DNA of 64,000 nt from CAWBJP01 sp963789165 (GTDB taxonomy: Bacteria; Actinomycetota; Acidimicrobiia; IMCC26256; BP-133). A program made the translations under genes and the position numbers. The stretch is taken from assembly GCA_963789165.1 (NCBI GenBank), contig CAWBJP010000009.1:186001-250000 (forward strand), read 5' to 3'. Numbering within the stretch: the stretch's first letter is position 1; every line of letters begins with the position of its first letter. The notes below the pieces were generated by a model. The model made no database searches, was not told where the DNA came from, and saw only the letters and a program-made list of their open reading frames with translations. This document shows positions 48,370-58,885 of this stretch, in pieces.

Positions 48370-48629
48370 CGGAGTACGAGGCCCGGATCGAGGTCGGACA
48401 CCGGCCGGGCATCCTCGACCCGCAGGGCGGGGTCATCGAGCGGGCCCTGCCCGCCCTGGGCTACGCCAACGTGTCCCAGGTCCGGGTGGGCAAGAGCATC
48501 CGGCTGCGGGTGGACGCCGACGACGAGGGCGTCGCCCGGGCCCAGGTGGAGGAGATGTGCGCCCGCCTCCTGGCCAATCCCGTCATCGAGGACTTCATCA
48601 TCGAGCTCTCTCCGGTGAATCACCGGTGA
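48366..48629 (+). CDS. purS: FGAM synthase subunit PurS
   Basis: This is the small scaffold subunit of phosphoribosylformylglycinamidine synthase, bridging PurQ and PurL. The 87-residue protein has the family pattern EARIEVGHRPGILDPQGGVIERALPALGY, VRVGKSIRL and LLANPVIEDFIIEL. It overlaps purC upstream and purQ downstream by 4 bases each. Confidence 0.94.
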   Translation: MTEYEARIEVGHRPGILDPQGGVIERALPALGYANVSQVRVGKSIRLRVDADDEGVARAQVEEMCARLLANPVIEDFIIELSPVNHR

Positions 48630-49315
48630 GCACCCGGGTCGGAGTGGTGCTGTTCCCGGGTACGAATTGCGAGCACGACGTCATCTGGGCGGTGAATTCC
48701 ATCGGTGGCTCCGCCGAGCTCCTCTGGCATGCGGATCCCGACCTTCGCGGTGTCGATGCGGTGGTCCTGCCCGGCGGATTTGCGCATGGTGACTACCTGC
48801 GGACCGGTGCGATCGCCCGCTTCTCCCCCGTGATGGACGCTGTGTCCGCCTTCGCCGCGGAGGGTGGTCCGGTGGTGGGTATCTGCAATGGTTTCCAGAT
48901 TCTGACCGAGGCCGGTCTGCTGCCCGGCGCCCTCCAGAAGAACGCCGGGTTGAAGTTCCGGTGCCAGACGGTTGAGGTGCGGGTGGAGACGGCTGCCAGT
49001 GTGCTCACGAGCTTGTGCGAACCGGGTCAGATCCTCCGTATCCCCATCAACCACTTCGAAGGCAACTTCGTGTGTGACCCCGAGACGCTGGCCCGGCTCC
49101 GAGCCGAGGATCAAGTGGTGTTCCGCTACGTCGACAACCCAAATGGCAGCGCGGACGACATCGCCGGCATTCGCAACGAGGGGGGCAACGTGGTCGGGCT
49201 GATGCCCCACCCGGAGCGGGCCTGCGAAGAGGTGCTGGGCTCGGCCGACGGCGCCGTGCTGCTCCGTTCGCTGCTCACACCGGCGCCAGTGGTGGCGGGG
49301 CGCCCGGGGCGCTGA
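48626..49315 (+). CDS. purQ: FGAM synthase glutaminase subunit PurQ
   Basis: This class I glutamine amidotransferase supplies ammonia to PurL. The 229-residue protein has VVLFPGTNCEHD, VLPGGFAHGDYLRTGAIAR, the nucleophile in GICNGFQILTEAGLLPGAL and the His/Glu of LMPHPERACEE. GTG 48626 is chosen because it overlaps the PurS stop; the frame is open further upstream but that would extend over purS. Confidence 0.95.
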   Translation: MSTRVGVVLFPGTNCEHDVIWAVNSIGGSAELLWHADPDLRGVDAVVLPGGFAHGDYLRTGAIARFSPVMDAVSAFAAEGGPVVGICNGFQILTEAGLLPGALQKNAGLKFRCQTVEVRVETAASVLTSLCEPGQILRIPINHFEGNFVCDPETLARLRAEDQVVFRYVDNPNGSADDIAGIRNEGGNVVGLMPHPERACEEVLGSADGAVLLRSLLTPAPVVAGRPGR

Positions 49316-49317
49316 AG

Positions 49318-49857
49318 GTGGCCGAGGCGAGGGACGAGCTGCTCGACGCCCTGCGGCGTCATTCGCTGCGCACGGGCGAGTTCACCCTGGCCTCGGGACG
49401 CACCTCGTCCTGGTACCTCGACGCCCGCCAGGTCACCTTCCGGGGCGAGTGCGTGGAGATCGTGGGCCGGGCGGTGATGGAAGCCGTGCCCGGCTTGGAG
49501 TTCGACGCGGTCGGCGGGCTCACGCTGGGGGCCGATCCGGTGGCCCTGGCCGTTGCCTTCGTCTCCGGGCGGCGGGCGTTCGCCGTGCGCAAGGAGGCCA
49601 AGGGCCACGGTGCGGGGGGGCGCATGGCCGGCGCGGTGGGCCCCGGCGACCGGGTGCTGGTGGTCGACGACGCCGTGACCACGGGCGGCTCGACGCTGGC
49701 CGCGGTGGAGGCGATCCGGGACTTCGGCGCCGTGGTGGTGGCCGCTTCGTGCCTGCTCGACCGGGGCGGGGAACTTGGTCCGGCCCTGGCCGGCCTCGGC
49801 ATTCCCTTCTTCCCGGTGCTCGGGGCGCCCGACCTCGGGTTCGAGTTCGGGTCCTAA
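49318..49857 (+). CDS. pyrE: Orotate phosphoribosyltransferase
   Basis: This pyrimidine enzyme joins orotate and PRPP. The 179-residue protein has LRTGEFTLASGRTSSWYLDAR, VGGLTLGADPVALAVAF, VRKEAKGHG and the PRPP loop RVLVVDDAVTTGGSTLAAV. GTG starts 2 bases after purQ, so a pyrimidine gene is embedded in the purine operon. It converges with the small gene at 49865. Confidence 0.94.
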   Translation: MAEARDELLDALRRHSLRTGEFTLASGRTSSWYLDARQVTFRGECVEIVGRAVMEAVPGLEFDAVGGLTLGADPVALAVAFVSGRRAFAVRKEAKGHGAGGRMAGAVGPGDRVLVVDDAVTTGGSTLAAVEAIRDFGAVVVAASCLLDRGGELGPALAGLGIPFFPVLGAPDLGFEFGS

Positions 49858-49864
49858 AACAGCG

Positions 49865-50305
49865 TCAGGCTCCTCGGGAAATCCCCGCCTTGCGAAGTAC
49901 GTCGGCGGGGACACCGAGCGCCCGCCATGCGGCGTGGGTGACCCCTTTCCGTTCCCCGTAGCTCTTGGCTGCGGTGATGAACCCTTTTTCCAGCTCCGTA
50001 AGGTCCGTTTTGGCCTTGAGGCTCTCGAGCTCGGTCTGCAGGTTCATCCGCTCCTGGATGAGATGGAGCCGGGTGAGCGGGTCGGCTTCGGCCAGCTTGA
50101 CGTCGATGACATCCAAGCGCCTCGTGATGGAATCGGTGGTTCGCTTGCGGCCACGCTTCGGCCGGTTCTTCTCGAGCGCCTCCAGATAAAGGCGGACTCC
50201 CCGACCCTGCTCGCGACCCTCGGCGAGGGCGGCCTTGTGCTCATCCGACATCGGAGACCGCTTCCGCTTCGCCGGTGCCGCCGCAACCGTACGCTTTGCT
50301 GCCAT
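49865..50305 (-). CDS. Small basic coiled-coil protein of unknown function
   Basis: This is a 146-residue protein of unrecognised family. The N-terminus is basic (MAAKRTVAAAPAKRKRSP), followed by a KRGRKRTTDSI segment. A predicted coiled coil comes next (ITRRLDVIDVKLAEADPLTRLHLIQERMNLQTELESLKAKTDLTELEKG..). The C-terminus is YGERKGVTHAAWRALGVPADVLRKAGI, which looks like a small helical DNA- or protein-binding module. Basic ends and dimer-forming middle suggest a nucleic-acid-binding protein, but this is inference. Base composition is visibly less GC-rich than its neighbours and it lies antisense between pyrE and purL, suggesting insertion. AAGGGAG lies upstream of the ATG. Confidence 0.65.
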   Translation of the reverse strand: MAAKRTVAAAPAKRKRSPMSDEHKAALAEGREQGRGVRLYLEALEKNRPKRGRKRTTDSITRRLDVIDVKLAEADPLTRLHLIQERMNLQTELESLKAKTDLTELEKGFITAAKSYGERKGVTHAAWRALGVPADVLRKAGISRGA

Positions 50306-50376
50306 CTCGACTCCCTTATAGGGTTATTCTGACGGGTTTATAGCACATAATACGAGCGGCGGATAGGCTGCGGTGA
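50306..50376. promoter_or_regulatory. Divergent promoter region of the small basic gene and purL
   Basis: This short stretch is strikingly AT-rich for this genome and contains several TATA-like hexamers on both strands (ttatagggttatt, tttatagcacataatac). It separates two divergent starts. At least one promoter, for the minus-strand gene and perhaps for purL, probably lies here. Exact -10 and -35 boxes were not assigned. Confidence 0.5.
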
Positions 50377-52692
50377 ATGGAACCCACCCACCTCCTCCTG
50401 GGGCTCACCGACGCCGAGTTCAACGACATCGTGGCGTTGCTGGATCGCCAACCCACCGATCTGGAATTGGCCATGTACGCCGTGATGTGGTCCGAGCACT
50501 GCTCCTACAAGTCGTCCCGGCGGCATCTCTCCCGGTTCCCCACCGAGGCGCCCTGGGTCCTGGTCGGCCCCGGTGAAGGCGCCGGGGTGGTCGACGTGGG
50601 CGAGGGCCAGGCCGTCGCCATCCGGATCGAGAGCCACAACCATCCCTCGGCTGTCGAGCCCCACCAGGGTGCGGCCACCGGCGTGGGCGGGATCATCCGC
50701 GATGTGTTTTCCATGGGGGCACGTCCCATCGCCCTGATGGATTCCCTCCGCTTCGGCCCGCTGGAAGCGGGGCCGGGAGCATCGGCGGAAACCGCGGCCC
50801 GGAACCGGTATCTGGTCGAAGGTGTGGTGTCGGGCATCTCCAGTTACGGAAACTCCGTGGGGGTCCCCACGGTGGGCGGCGAGATCGTCTTCGATTCCTG
50901 CTATTCCGCCAACCCGCTGGTCAACGTGCTGTGCCTGGGGGTCCTGCCCACGTCCCGCCTGGTCCTGGCGCGGGCCGAAGGGGAAGGGAACCTGGCCGTA
51001 CTGCTGGGGTCGTCCACCGGGCGGGACGGCATCGGCGGCGCCAGTGTCCTGGCCTCGGCCGGGTTCGTGGAAGGCGAGGAGACCAAGCGCCCGTCGGTCC
51101 AGGTCGGCGACCCCTTCGAGGAGAAGAAGCTCATCGAGGCGTGCCTGGCCCTGCTCGACTCCGGCCTCGCCGTCGGCGTCCAGGACCTCGGCGCCGCCGG
51201 TCTGTCGTGCGCCGCCTCGGAGACGGCGGCCAAGGCAGGGGCGGGCATGGACGTGGACGTGGCCCGGGTGCCGCGGCGCGAGCCGGCCATGACCCCGGTG
51301 GAGGTGATGACCTCCGAGAGCCAGGAGCGCATGCTGGCCATCGTGCGGCCCGCCGACCTCGACGAGGTGCTGTCGCTGTGCCGGCGCTGGGAGATCCGGG
51401 CCTCGGTGGTGGGCCGGGTGACGGGTACCGGCCGCTTCCGGGTCTTCGACGGGCTGTTCGGTTCATCCGGGGACACCCCGAGCCCCGGGGGCCGGGGAGC
51501 GGGCCGAAGCCGTGCTACTGGCCGATGTGCCCGTCGGGAGCCTGGGGGACGGGCCGGACTACGACCGCCCGCTGGCCCGCCCCGCCGACCAGGACGACCG
51601 CCTGGCCGCCGACCCGTGGCCGAAGCTCTTCGGCCGCTTCCCGCCCGGCACCGACCTCGGGCCCCGAGCTCCTGGCGCTGCTCGGCTCTCCCGGGGTGGG
51701 AGACCCGTCGTGGGTGTGGCGCCAGTACGACCACCAGCTCTTCCTCAACACGGTGGCCGGCCCCGGGCGCCGACGCCGCCGTGCTGCGGTTGAAGGACAC
51801 CGCCGGCAAGGCGCTGGCCCTCACCACGGACGGCAAGGCCCGGTTCTGCCGGCTCGATCCCCGGGTGGGGGGCGCCCTGGTGGTGCTGGAGGCGGCCCGT
51901 AACGTGGCTTGCGCCGGCGCCCGCCCGCTGGCCCTGGTCAACTGCCTGAACTTCGGCAACCCCGAGCACCCCGAGGTCATGTGGCAGTTCTCCGAGGTCG
52001 TCGACGGGATGGCCGAGGCCTGCCGGGAGCTCGAGATCCCGGTGGTGGGGGGCAACGTCAGCTTCTACAACGAGTCGGGGGGCGCCGACATCGACCCCAC
52101 CCCGGTGGTGGGCGTGGTCGGCCTCCTCGATCAGCTGCGGGGGTCGGTTCCCGGCGCCCGCCTCGCGCCCGGGGAGCGCATCCTCCTGCTGGGGGCCACG
52201 GCCGCCGAGCTGGGTGGCTCCGAGTGGGCTGCCCGCCACGGCCTGCTGGACGGCCCGCCGCCCGCCGCCGACCTCGAGGCCGCCTTCCGTCTCCACCCGC
52301 TGGTGGCGGACCTGGTGGCCGAGCGGGTGGTGGCCGGAGCCCACGACTGCTCCGACGGTGGCCTGGCCGTGGCCCTCGCCGAGATGGCCATCGCCGGCGG
52401 TTGCGGCTTCGCCGCCTCCTGCGCCGGCGACCTCGAGGAGCTCCCGCCGGCCGCCGTGTGCTTCTCCGAGTCGGCCAGCCGGGTGGTCCTGGCCGTGGCC
52501 GCCGACCGCCTGGCCGAGGTCTTCGCCCGGGCGCGGGACGCGGGCGTGGCCTGCGTCGAGCTCGGTGTGGCCGGTGGCGACCGGCTGGCGTTGGAGGGCT
52601 GCTTCGACGTGTCCCTCGACAAAGCCGGGTCAGCCTGGCGCGACGCCCTGCCGTCCGCCCTGGCCGGCGAGGCCGTTGCCACCGCCGGCTGA
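50377..52692 (+). CDS. purL: FGAM synthase large subunit PurL (three frameshifts)
   Basis: This ATP-dependent enzyme converts FGAR to FGAM with PurQ and PurS. Motifs are RIESHNHPSAVEPHQGAATGVGGIIRD, PTVGGEIVFDSCY and VQDLGAAGLSCAASE; in the second half LVNCLNFGNPEHPEVMWQ and VVGGNVSFYNESGG. Length, about 770 residues, is normal for the PurS-dependent type. The stretch 51480-51770 uses three frames: one extra G is inferred near 51487, near 51657 and near 51766, restoring AGERAEAVLLADVPVGSLGDG, GPELLALLGSPG and GADAAVLRLKDTAGK. The 3' end overlaps the convergent PHP gene by 63 bases. Confidence 0.93.
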   Translation: MEPTHLLLGLTDAEFNDIVALLDRQPTDLELAMYAVMWSEHCSYKSSRRHLSRFPTEAPWVLVGPGEGAGVVDVGEGQAVAIRIESHNHPSAVEPHQGAATGVGGIIRDVFSMGARPIALMDSLRFGPLEAGPGASAETAARNRYLVEGVVSGISSYGNSVGVPTVGGEIVFDSCYSANPLVNVLCLGVLPTSRLVLARAEGEGNLAVLLGSSTGRDGIGGASVLASAGFVEGEETKRPSVQVGDPFEEKKLIEACLALLDSGLAVGVQDLGAAGLSCAASETAAKAGAGMDVDVARVPRREPAMTPVEVMTSESQERMLAIVRPADLDEVLSLCRRWEIRASVVGRVTGTGRFRVFDGLFGSSGDTPSPGGRGAGRSRATGRCARREPGGRAGLRPPAGPPRRPGRPPGRRPVAEALRPLPARHRPRAPSSWRCSALPGWETRRGCGASTTTSSSSTRWPAPGADAAVLRLKDTAGKALALTTDGKARFCRLDPRVGGALVVLEAARNVACAGARPLALVNCLNFGNPEHPEVMWQFSEVVDGMAEACRELEIPVVGGNVSFYNESGGADIDPTPVVGVVGLLDQLRGSVPGARLAPGERILLLGATAAELGGSEWAARHGLLDGPPPAADLEAAFRLHPLVADLVAERVVAGAHDCSDGGLAVALAEMAIAGGCGFAASCAGDLEELPPAAVCFSESASRVVLAVAADRLAEVFARARDAGVACVELGVAGGDRLALEGCFDVSLDKAGSAWRDALPSALAGEAVATAG

Positions 52693-53529
52693 GGCGGGGC
52701 GCCTGCGTTCCAGCTCCTCCAGCAGTTCGTCAGGAACGCACAGGTCACCCAGGCCGGTGCCGAGGGCGAGGTCGGGCTTGTAGACGCCGTGGTAGTCGCT
52801 GCCGCCCGTCGGGCACAGCCCGAGCTCGCCCGCCAGCGCGTGCCAGACCGCCCGCTCCTCGGGTGGGTAGCGGCCGTACTCGCACTCGAGTCCGTCGAGC
52901 CCCGCCTCGGCCAGGCCGGCGATGAACTCCCCGGCCTTGTCCCGGTTCAGGCCGAGGGTGGTGGGATGGGCGAGAACGGCGACGGCCCCGGAGGCGTGGG
53001 CCAGCGAGATGGTTTCCTCGGCCGTCAGGCGGTCCCGGCCCAGGTAGGCGGGCCGTCCGGTGGCCAGCCACAGATCGAACGCCTCGGAGAAGGACTCCAC
53101 GTAACCCTTGCGCACCATGATGGCGGCGATGTGGGGCCGCCCCACCGAACCGTCACCCGCCTCGGCCATCACCTCATCGACGGAGATGTCCATGCCGTGC
53201 TCGGCCAGCACCCCGAGGATGCCGACGTTGCGGACCCCCCGTCCGGCCTGGAGGCGGGCCAGCTGGTCCTGGAGGGGCCCCGGCCCGTCGTCGAGGAAGT
53301 AGACGAGCACGTGCATGCCGCCGGTCGGCACCTCGCAGGCCAGCTCGCATCCCGGCACCAGCCGGACCCCCACCGCCTCCGCCGCCGCTTTCGCCTCGGC
53401 CAGTCCGGCGAGGGTGTCATGGTCGGTGAGGGAGAAGGCGGACAGCCCGGCGCCGGCGGCCAGGGCCACCAGTTGGGCCGGACTGTCGGAACCGTCGGAG
53501 GCGATGGAGTGGGTGTGGAGGTCGATCAC
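52630..53529 (-). CDS. PHP-domain phosphoesterase
   Basis: This is a 299-residue metal-dependent phosphoesterase of the polymerase and histidinol phosphatase family. It starts MIDLHTHSIASDGSDSP (HxH motif) and has SLTDHDTLAGL, VPGCELACE, GRPHIAAIMV, AVLAHPTTLG and near the end GGSDYHGVYKP, the metal-binding set. It resembles the YciV/RNase AM group, which acts on 3',5'-bisphosphates or RNA 5' ends. GTG start. Its 3' end overlaps the purL 3' end on the other strand. Confidence 0.9.
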   Translation of the reverse strand: MIDLHTHSIASDGSDSPAQLVALAAGAGLSAFSLTDHDTLAGLAEAKAAAEAVGVRLVPGCELACEVPTGGMHVLVYFLDDGPGPLQDQLARLQAGRGVRNVGILGVLAEHGMDISVDEVMAEAGDGSVGRPHIAAIMVRKGYVESFSEAFDLWLATGRPAYLGRDRLTAEETISLAHASGAVAVLAHPTTLGLNRDKAGEFIAGLAEAGLDGLECEYGRYPPEERAVWHALAGELGLCPTGGSDYHGVYKPDLALGTGLGDLCVPDELLEELERRRPASAGGGNGLAGQGGRQGVAPG

Positions 53530-53548
53530 CCGGGAGCCAGGAGCACAG

Positions 53549-55517
<1,969 letters not shown>

Positions 55518-55684
55518 AGCGCGCGCTCCTTGAGACGAAGGCGATCCTCTACACGCACCGTAAGCCAGGCCCAACGCGGCGGGCAAAGCCGGGTCGGCGG
55601 CGTGTGCTCCCGATGCGGTTAACGGGCTGGCCCTACCGATGGACGGTTCCTACCCATGTCGCCGCAGGTCAGTCGCGTCACGAA

Positions 55685-58600
55685 CTAGGCCAGGCGTTCC
55701 TTGAGCTGTGCGGCCAGCTCGTCAGCTCGGCGGACCCAGCCGTTCATGCCGATGGCTTCGAACTGGGCCCGGGCCGGCTCGAGGAGCGTTCGGGCCGCCT
55801 CGGTGTCGCCGGGCCCGCTCCCGCGGGCGTACATGAGCGCCTCGTCGTAGTCGACGATGGCGAGGAGGGGACTTACGACACCGTCCTCGGCCAGCACCTC
55901 CCGGGCCTTGGCGAACCACGAGACGGCCTCGTCGTTGCGGTCGGTGAGGGCGCAGAGGCGGGCCAGGGTGAGGCGCACGTCGACCATGGGATTGCGGAAG
56001 TCGGGGCCCAGCACCTTCTCCCGCACGCTGGTTTCGATGAGCTCAAGGTGGTCGCGACGCTGCATGACCCACAGCGCCTCGGCGGCGTGGGAAGTGATCG
56101 TGGGCCAGCCGATGGTCCAGGCCGGGGCCCGTTCCAGCCAGGGGACGAGGAGGCCGAGGCAGCGCAGGGATTCGTCGGGGTGCCCGAGGCGGGCGGCGAT
56201 CCGGGCACTCCAGGCGTAGAACGAGCCCTGGAGCCAGGCGAGGGCGGGGATGACCCGGGCCGTGAGGGGGGCCACCGCGGTCAACAGCTCCTCGAGACCC
56301 TCGTCGGTGGCGGTGACGAGGATCTCCTTGGCCTGGAGGATGGTCGGTACCGGCATCCCCAGGCGGGCGGCGAGAGCCTCCGTCCGTTCCATGGTGTCGC
56401 GCACCTTGTCCAAGCGGCCCAGGCCAACCTCGCAGAAGGCGCCCATGGCCTCGGTGCGGGCGGCCCGGGCCAGCTGGCCCTTGGCCAGGGCCTGTTCTAC
56501 CTCGGCCTCGAACAGTGGCAACGCCTTGGCGATGTCCCCGTACCAATAGGTGAGGACGACGATGTTTTCGCTGGTCAGCGCGTCGTCGCGGGAGGCGAAG
56601 ACGGCCTCCATGGGAGCGGGGCCCATGGGGTCGAGGCGGGCGGCCCGCAGGATGGCAGCCGCTTCCGCTCGCTCGGGGGTGTCGAGGGGAATACCCGGGT
56701 ACTCGGCGTCCTCCGCCTCCCGGCGCTGATGGTCGAACATGATCAGGCGGGCCCAGGCCACGTCGCGCTTCGTGCCCACGTAGCTGAGCCCCTTGGGGGC
56801 CAGCGCCCAGGCGTGGGGCCAGCTCCCCGCCATGGCGCAGGCGTAGGCCACCTCGGAGAGGAAGCCGGCGGCCGCCTCGGAACCTTCGGCGGCGGCGATG
56901 GCTTCAGCCGCCTCGATCGCCACCGGCACGGCCTCGTCGAAGTGGAGAGCCCAGGTCAAGGCCATCGCCAGACGTCCCAAGAGCCGCAGGCGGCGGGGGT
57001 CGCCCTCAGGGGCGAGGTCGAGGGCCATGCGAAGGAAGCGCGCCGCCTCCTCGTGCGCCCCGTTGGCCTCGGCGTGGGCGGCGGCGGTGAGGGCATGGTC
57101 TACGCCCCGCTCGGCGCCGTCCCGGCCCCGGCTCCGGTGGTACTGGGAGGCGATCTCCCCGGCCTGGGCAGGGGTGGGACGGTCGCCGTGCGCCCCTTCC
57201 AGAGCTTCGGCCACCTTGCGGTGGAGGCGGGCCTGGCGGGTGGGTGACACGTCGGCGTAGAGGGATTGGCGCAGCAGGCCGTTGGTGAAGACGTAGGCCT
57301 CGGTGCCGCCCGCCGACTGGAGTACCTGGGCGGCCAGGGCTTCGTCGACGGCGTCGAGGGCGTCGTCCTCGTCGAGGTCGGCCACGGCCACGACGACTTC
57401 GAAGTCGAAGGACCCTTCGAAGGCGCAGGCCGCCCCCAGGAACTTGCGGGCCGTGGCCGAGAGCCGGGCCAGGCGCCGGCCCATCACCTCGCGCACCTCC
57501 TCGGGCACGCCCAGTTCCCGCAAGGGGCGGTCGCTGGTCCAGCGGCCGTCGGGGCCCTTGTGGACGTGGCCTTCCTCCACCAGGTGGGTGAGGAGCTCCC
57601 GGACGAAGAGCGGGTTGCCCTCCGTCTCCCGGGCCCAGTCCCGACCGACCTTGTCCTCGACACCCTCGCTCCCGCCCAGCGCCCCCAACAGCTGGGCGAC
57701 GCCCTGGGCGTCGAGACCCTCCAGCTTCACCCGGTCGTACTCCACCTCCCGGCGCAGCGAACCCAGCGCGTCGACCAGGGCCTGGGTCTTCTCCACCTCG
57801 CCGTCCCGGTAGGAGCCCACCACGAGCAGACGGCCTCGGGGCGCCAGGCGGGCGACGTGGCGCAGCATGGCCACGGTGCCCTTGTCGGCCCATTGGAGGT
57901 CGTCCAGGCACACCAGCATGGGGGCCCGCCGGGACCGGGTCAGCAGAAACGAGGCGACGGAGTCGAGGAGCCGGAAACGTTCCTCGTCGGGCTGGAGAGG
58001 CGGCGGGTCGTCCACGTCGGGGAGGGCCTCGCGCACGGCGGGCACCAGTTGGGCGATGGGGCCCGCCGCCGGGCCCATGTCGGCCCGCAGCTCCTCGGGC
58101 CGGGCGGTGGCCACATGGGCCCCCAGGGCCTCGGCGAAGGGAGCGAACGGGGGCGACCACTCCGCCTCGAAGCATCCTCCCCGCAACACGAAGGCCCCAT
58201 CCCGCCAGGCCTGCTCGGACAGCTCGTCCATGAGGCGGGTCTTGCCGATGCCCGGCTCCCCCAGGACCATGGCCAGGCCGCCGCCGCCGGCCGCCGCCTC
58301 GGCCAGCCGCGCGGAGAGGCGGGTGAGCTCGGCCTCCCGTCCCACCAGCGGCAACTGGCTGGCGATCCCCTCCTCGACCGCCTCGGCCTCATAGCGCACC
58401 TCGTAGGCGGTGACGGGCTTGGGGACGCCCTTCAGGGCCAGGGGCCCCAGGTCTGAGAAGACGAAGCCGGGCTGGCCCGCCAGGGAGCCGGCCACCAGGT
58501 CGGAGCAGTAGATCTGCCCCGGGCGGGCCCGCTCGCACAGGCGCCGGGCCACCATCACATGGGTCCCGAAGTAGTCGGCGGAGTCCCGCAGGGGCGTGCC

Positions 58601-58885
58601 GGAGTTGAGGCCCACCCGGATGGACAGACGCTCGCCCTGCACCGGCTGGCGGCTCGCCTGCTGGACGGCGATGGCGGCCCGCAACGCGTCGGCGGCCGAC
58701 GGGAACGAGACCATGAGCCCTCCGCCCAGCCACTTCACCTCGTTGCTGCCGTGGGCGGCGGCCGCTTCGGCCAGGAGATCGTGGTGGGCCCGGGACAGGC
58801 CCTGGGTCTCGTCGTCGTCCGTCTCCGGGTCGACGTCAGCCAGGTCGCTGAACAGGATGGTGACGAGGCTCACCTGTGAAGTCAT
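55685..58885 (-). CDS. Cyclase-homology/AAA ATPase/TPR regulator with degenerate cyclase site
   Basis: This is a 1066-residue signalling protein. The N-terminal class III cyclase homology domain keeps the first metal aspartate (VTILFSDLAD, D14). The second is lost: VKWLGGGLMVSF has Gly where GDG is normal (G56), and an acidic insertion (DPETDDDET) follows the first motif. It should lack cyclase activity. From PLVGREAELTRL comes a STAND ATPase (GEPGIGKTRLMDEL, LVCLDDLQWAD), then a long TPR-like helical region. ATG 58885 overlaps the stop of the kinase-cyclase gene upstream (ATGA), so the two proteins are made together and may form a hetero-oligomer. That pairing is inference. Confidence 0.85.
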   Translation of the reverse strand: MTSQVSLVTILFSDLADVDPETDDDETQGLSRAHHDLLAEAAAAHGSNEVKWLGGGLMVSFPSAADALRAAIAVQQASRQPVQGERLSIRVGLNSGTPLRDSADYFGTHVMVARRLCERARPGQIYCSDLVAGSLAGQPGFVFSDLGPLALKGVPKPVTAYEVRYEAEAVEEGIASQLPLVGREAELTRLSARLAEAAAGGGGLAMVLGEPGIGKTRLMDELSEQAWRDGAFVLRGGCFEAEWSPPFAPFAEALGAHVATARPEELRADMGPAAGPIAQLVPAVREALPDVDDPPPLQPDEERFRLLDSVASFLLTRSRRAPMLVCLDDLQWADKGTVAMLRHVARLAPRGRLLVVGSYRDGEVEKTQALVDALGSLRREVEYDRVKLEGLDAQGVAQLLGALGGSEGVEDKVGRDWARETEGNPLFVRELLTHLVEEGHVHKGPDGRWTSDRPLRELGVPEEVREVMGRRLARLSATARKFLGAACAFEGSFDFEVVVAVADLDEDDALDAVDEALAAQVLQSAGGTEAYVFTNGLLRQSLYADVSPTRQARLHRKVAEALEGAHGDRPTPAQAGEIASQYHRSRGRDGAERGVDHALTAAAHAEANGAHEEAARFLRMALDLAPEGDPRRLRLLGRLAMALTWALHFDEAVPVAIEAAEAIAAAEGSEAAAGFLSEVAYACAMAGSWPHAWALAPKGLSYVGTKRDVAWARLIMFDHQRREAEDAEYPGIPLDTPERAEAAAILRAARLDPMGPAPMEAVFASRDDALTSENIVVLTYWYGDIAKALPLFEAEVEQALAKGQLARAARTEAMGAFCEVGLGRLDKVRDTMERTEALAARLGMPVPTILQAKEILVTATDEGLEELLTAVAPLTARVIPALAWLQGSFYAWSARIAARLGHPDESLRCLGLLVPWLERAPAWTIGWPTITSHAAEALWVMQRRDHLELIETSVREKVLGPDFRNPMVDVRLTLARLCALTDRNDEAVSWFAKAREVLAEDGVVSPLLAIVDYDEALMYARGSGPGDTEAARTLLEPARAQFEAIGMNGWVRRADELAAQLKERLA

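Noticed and set aside
55604..58456. Plus-strand frames opposite the second cyclase/ATPase gene
   Set aside because: These are Gly/Ala/Arg/Pro-rich shadow translations without domains; the minus-strand product is coherent over its full length.
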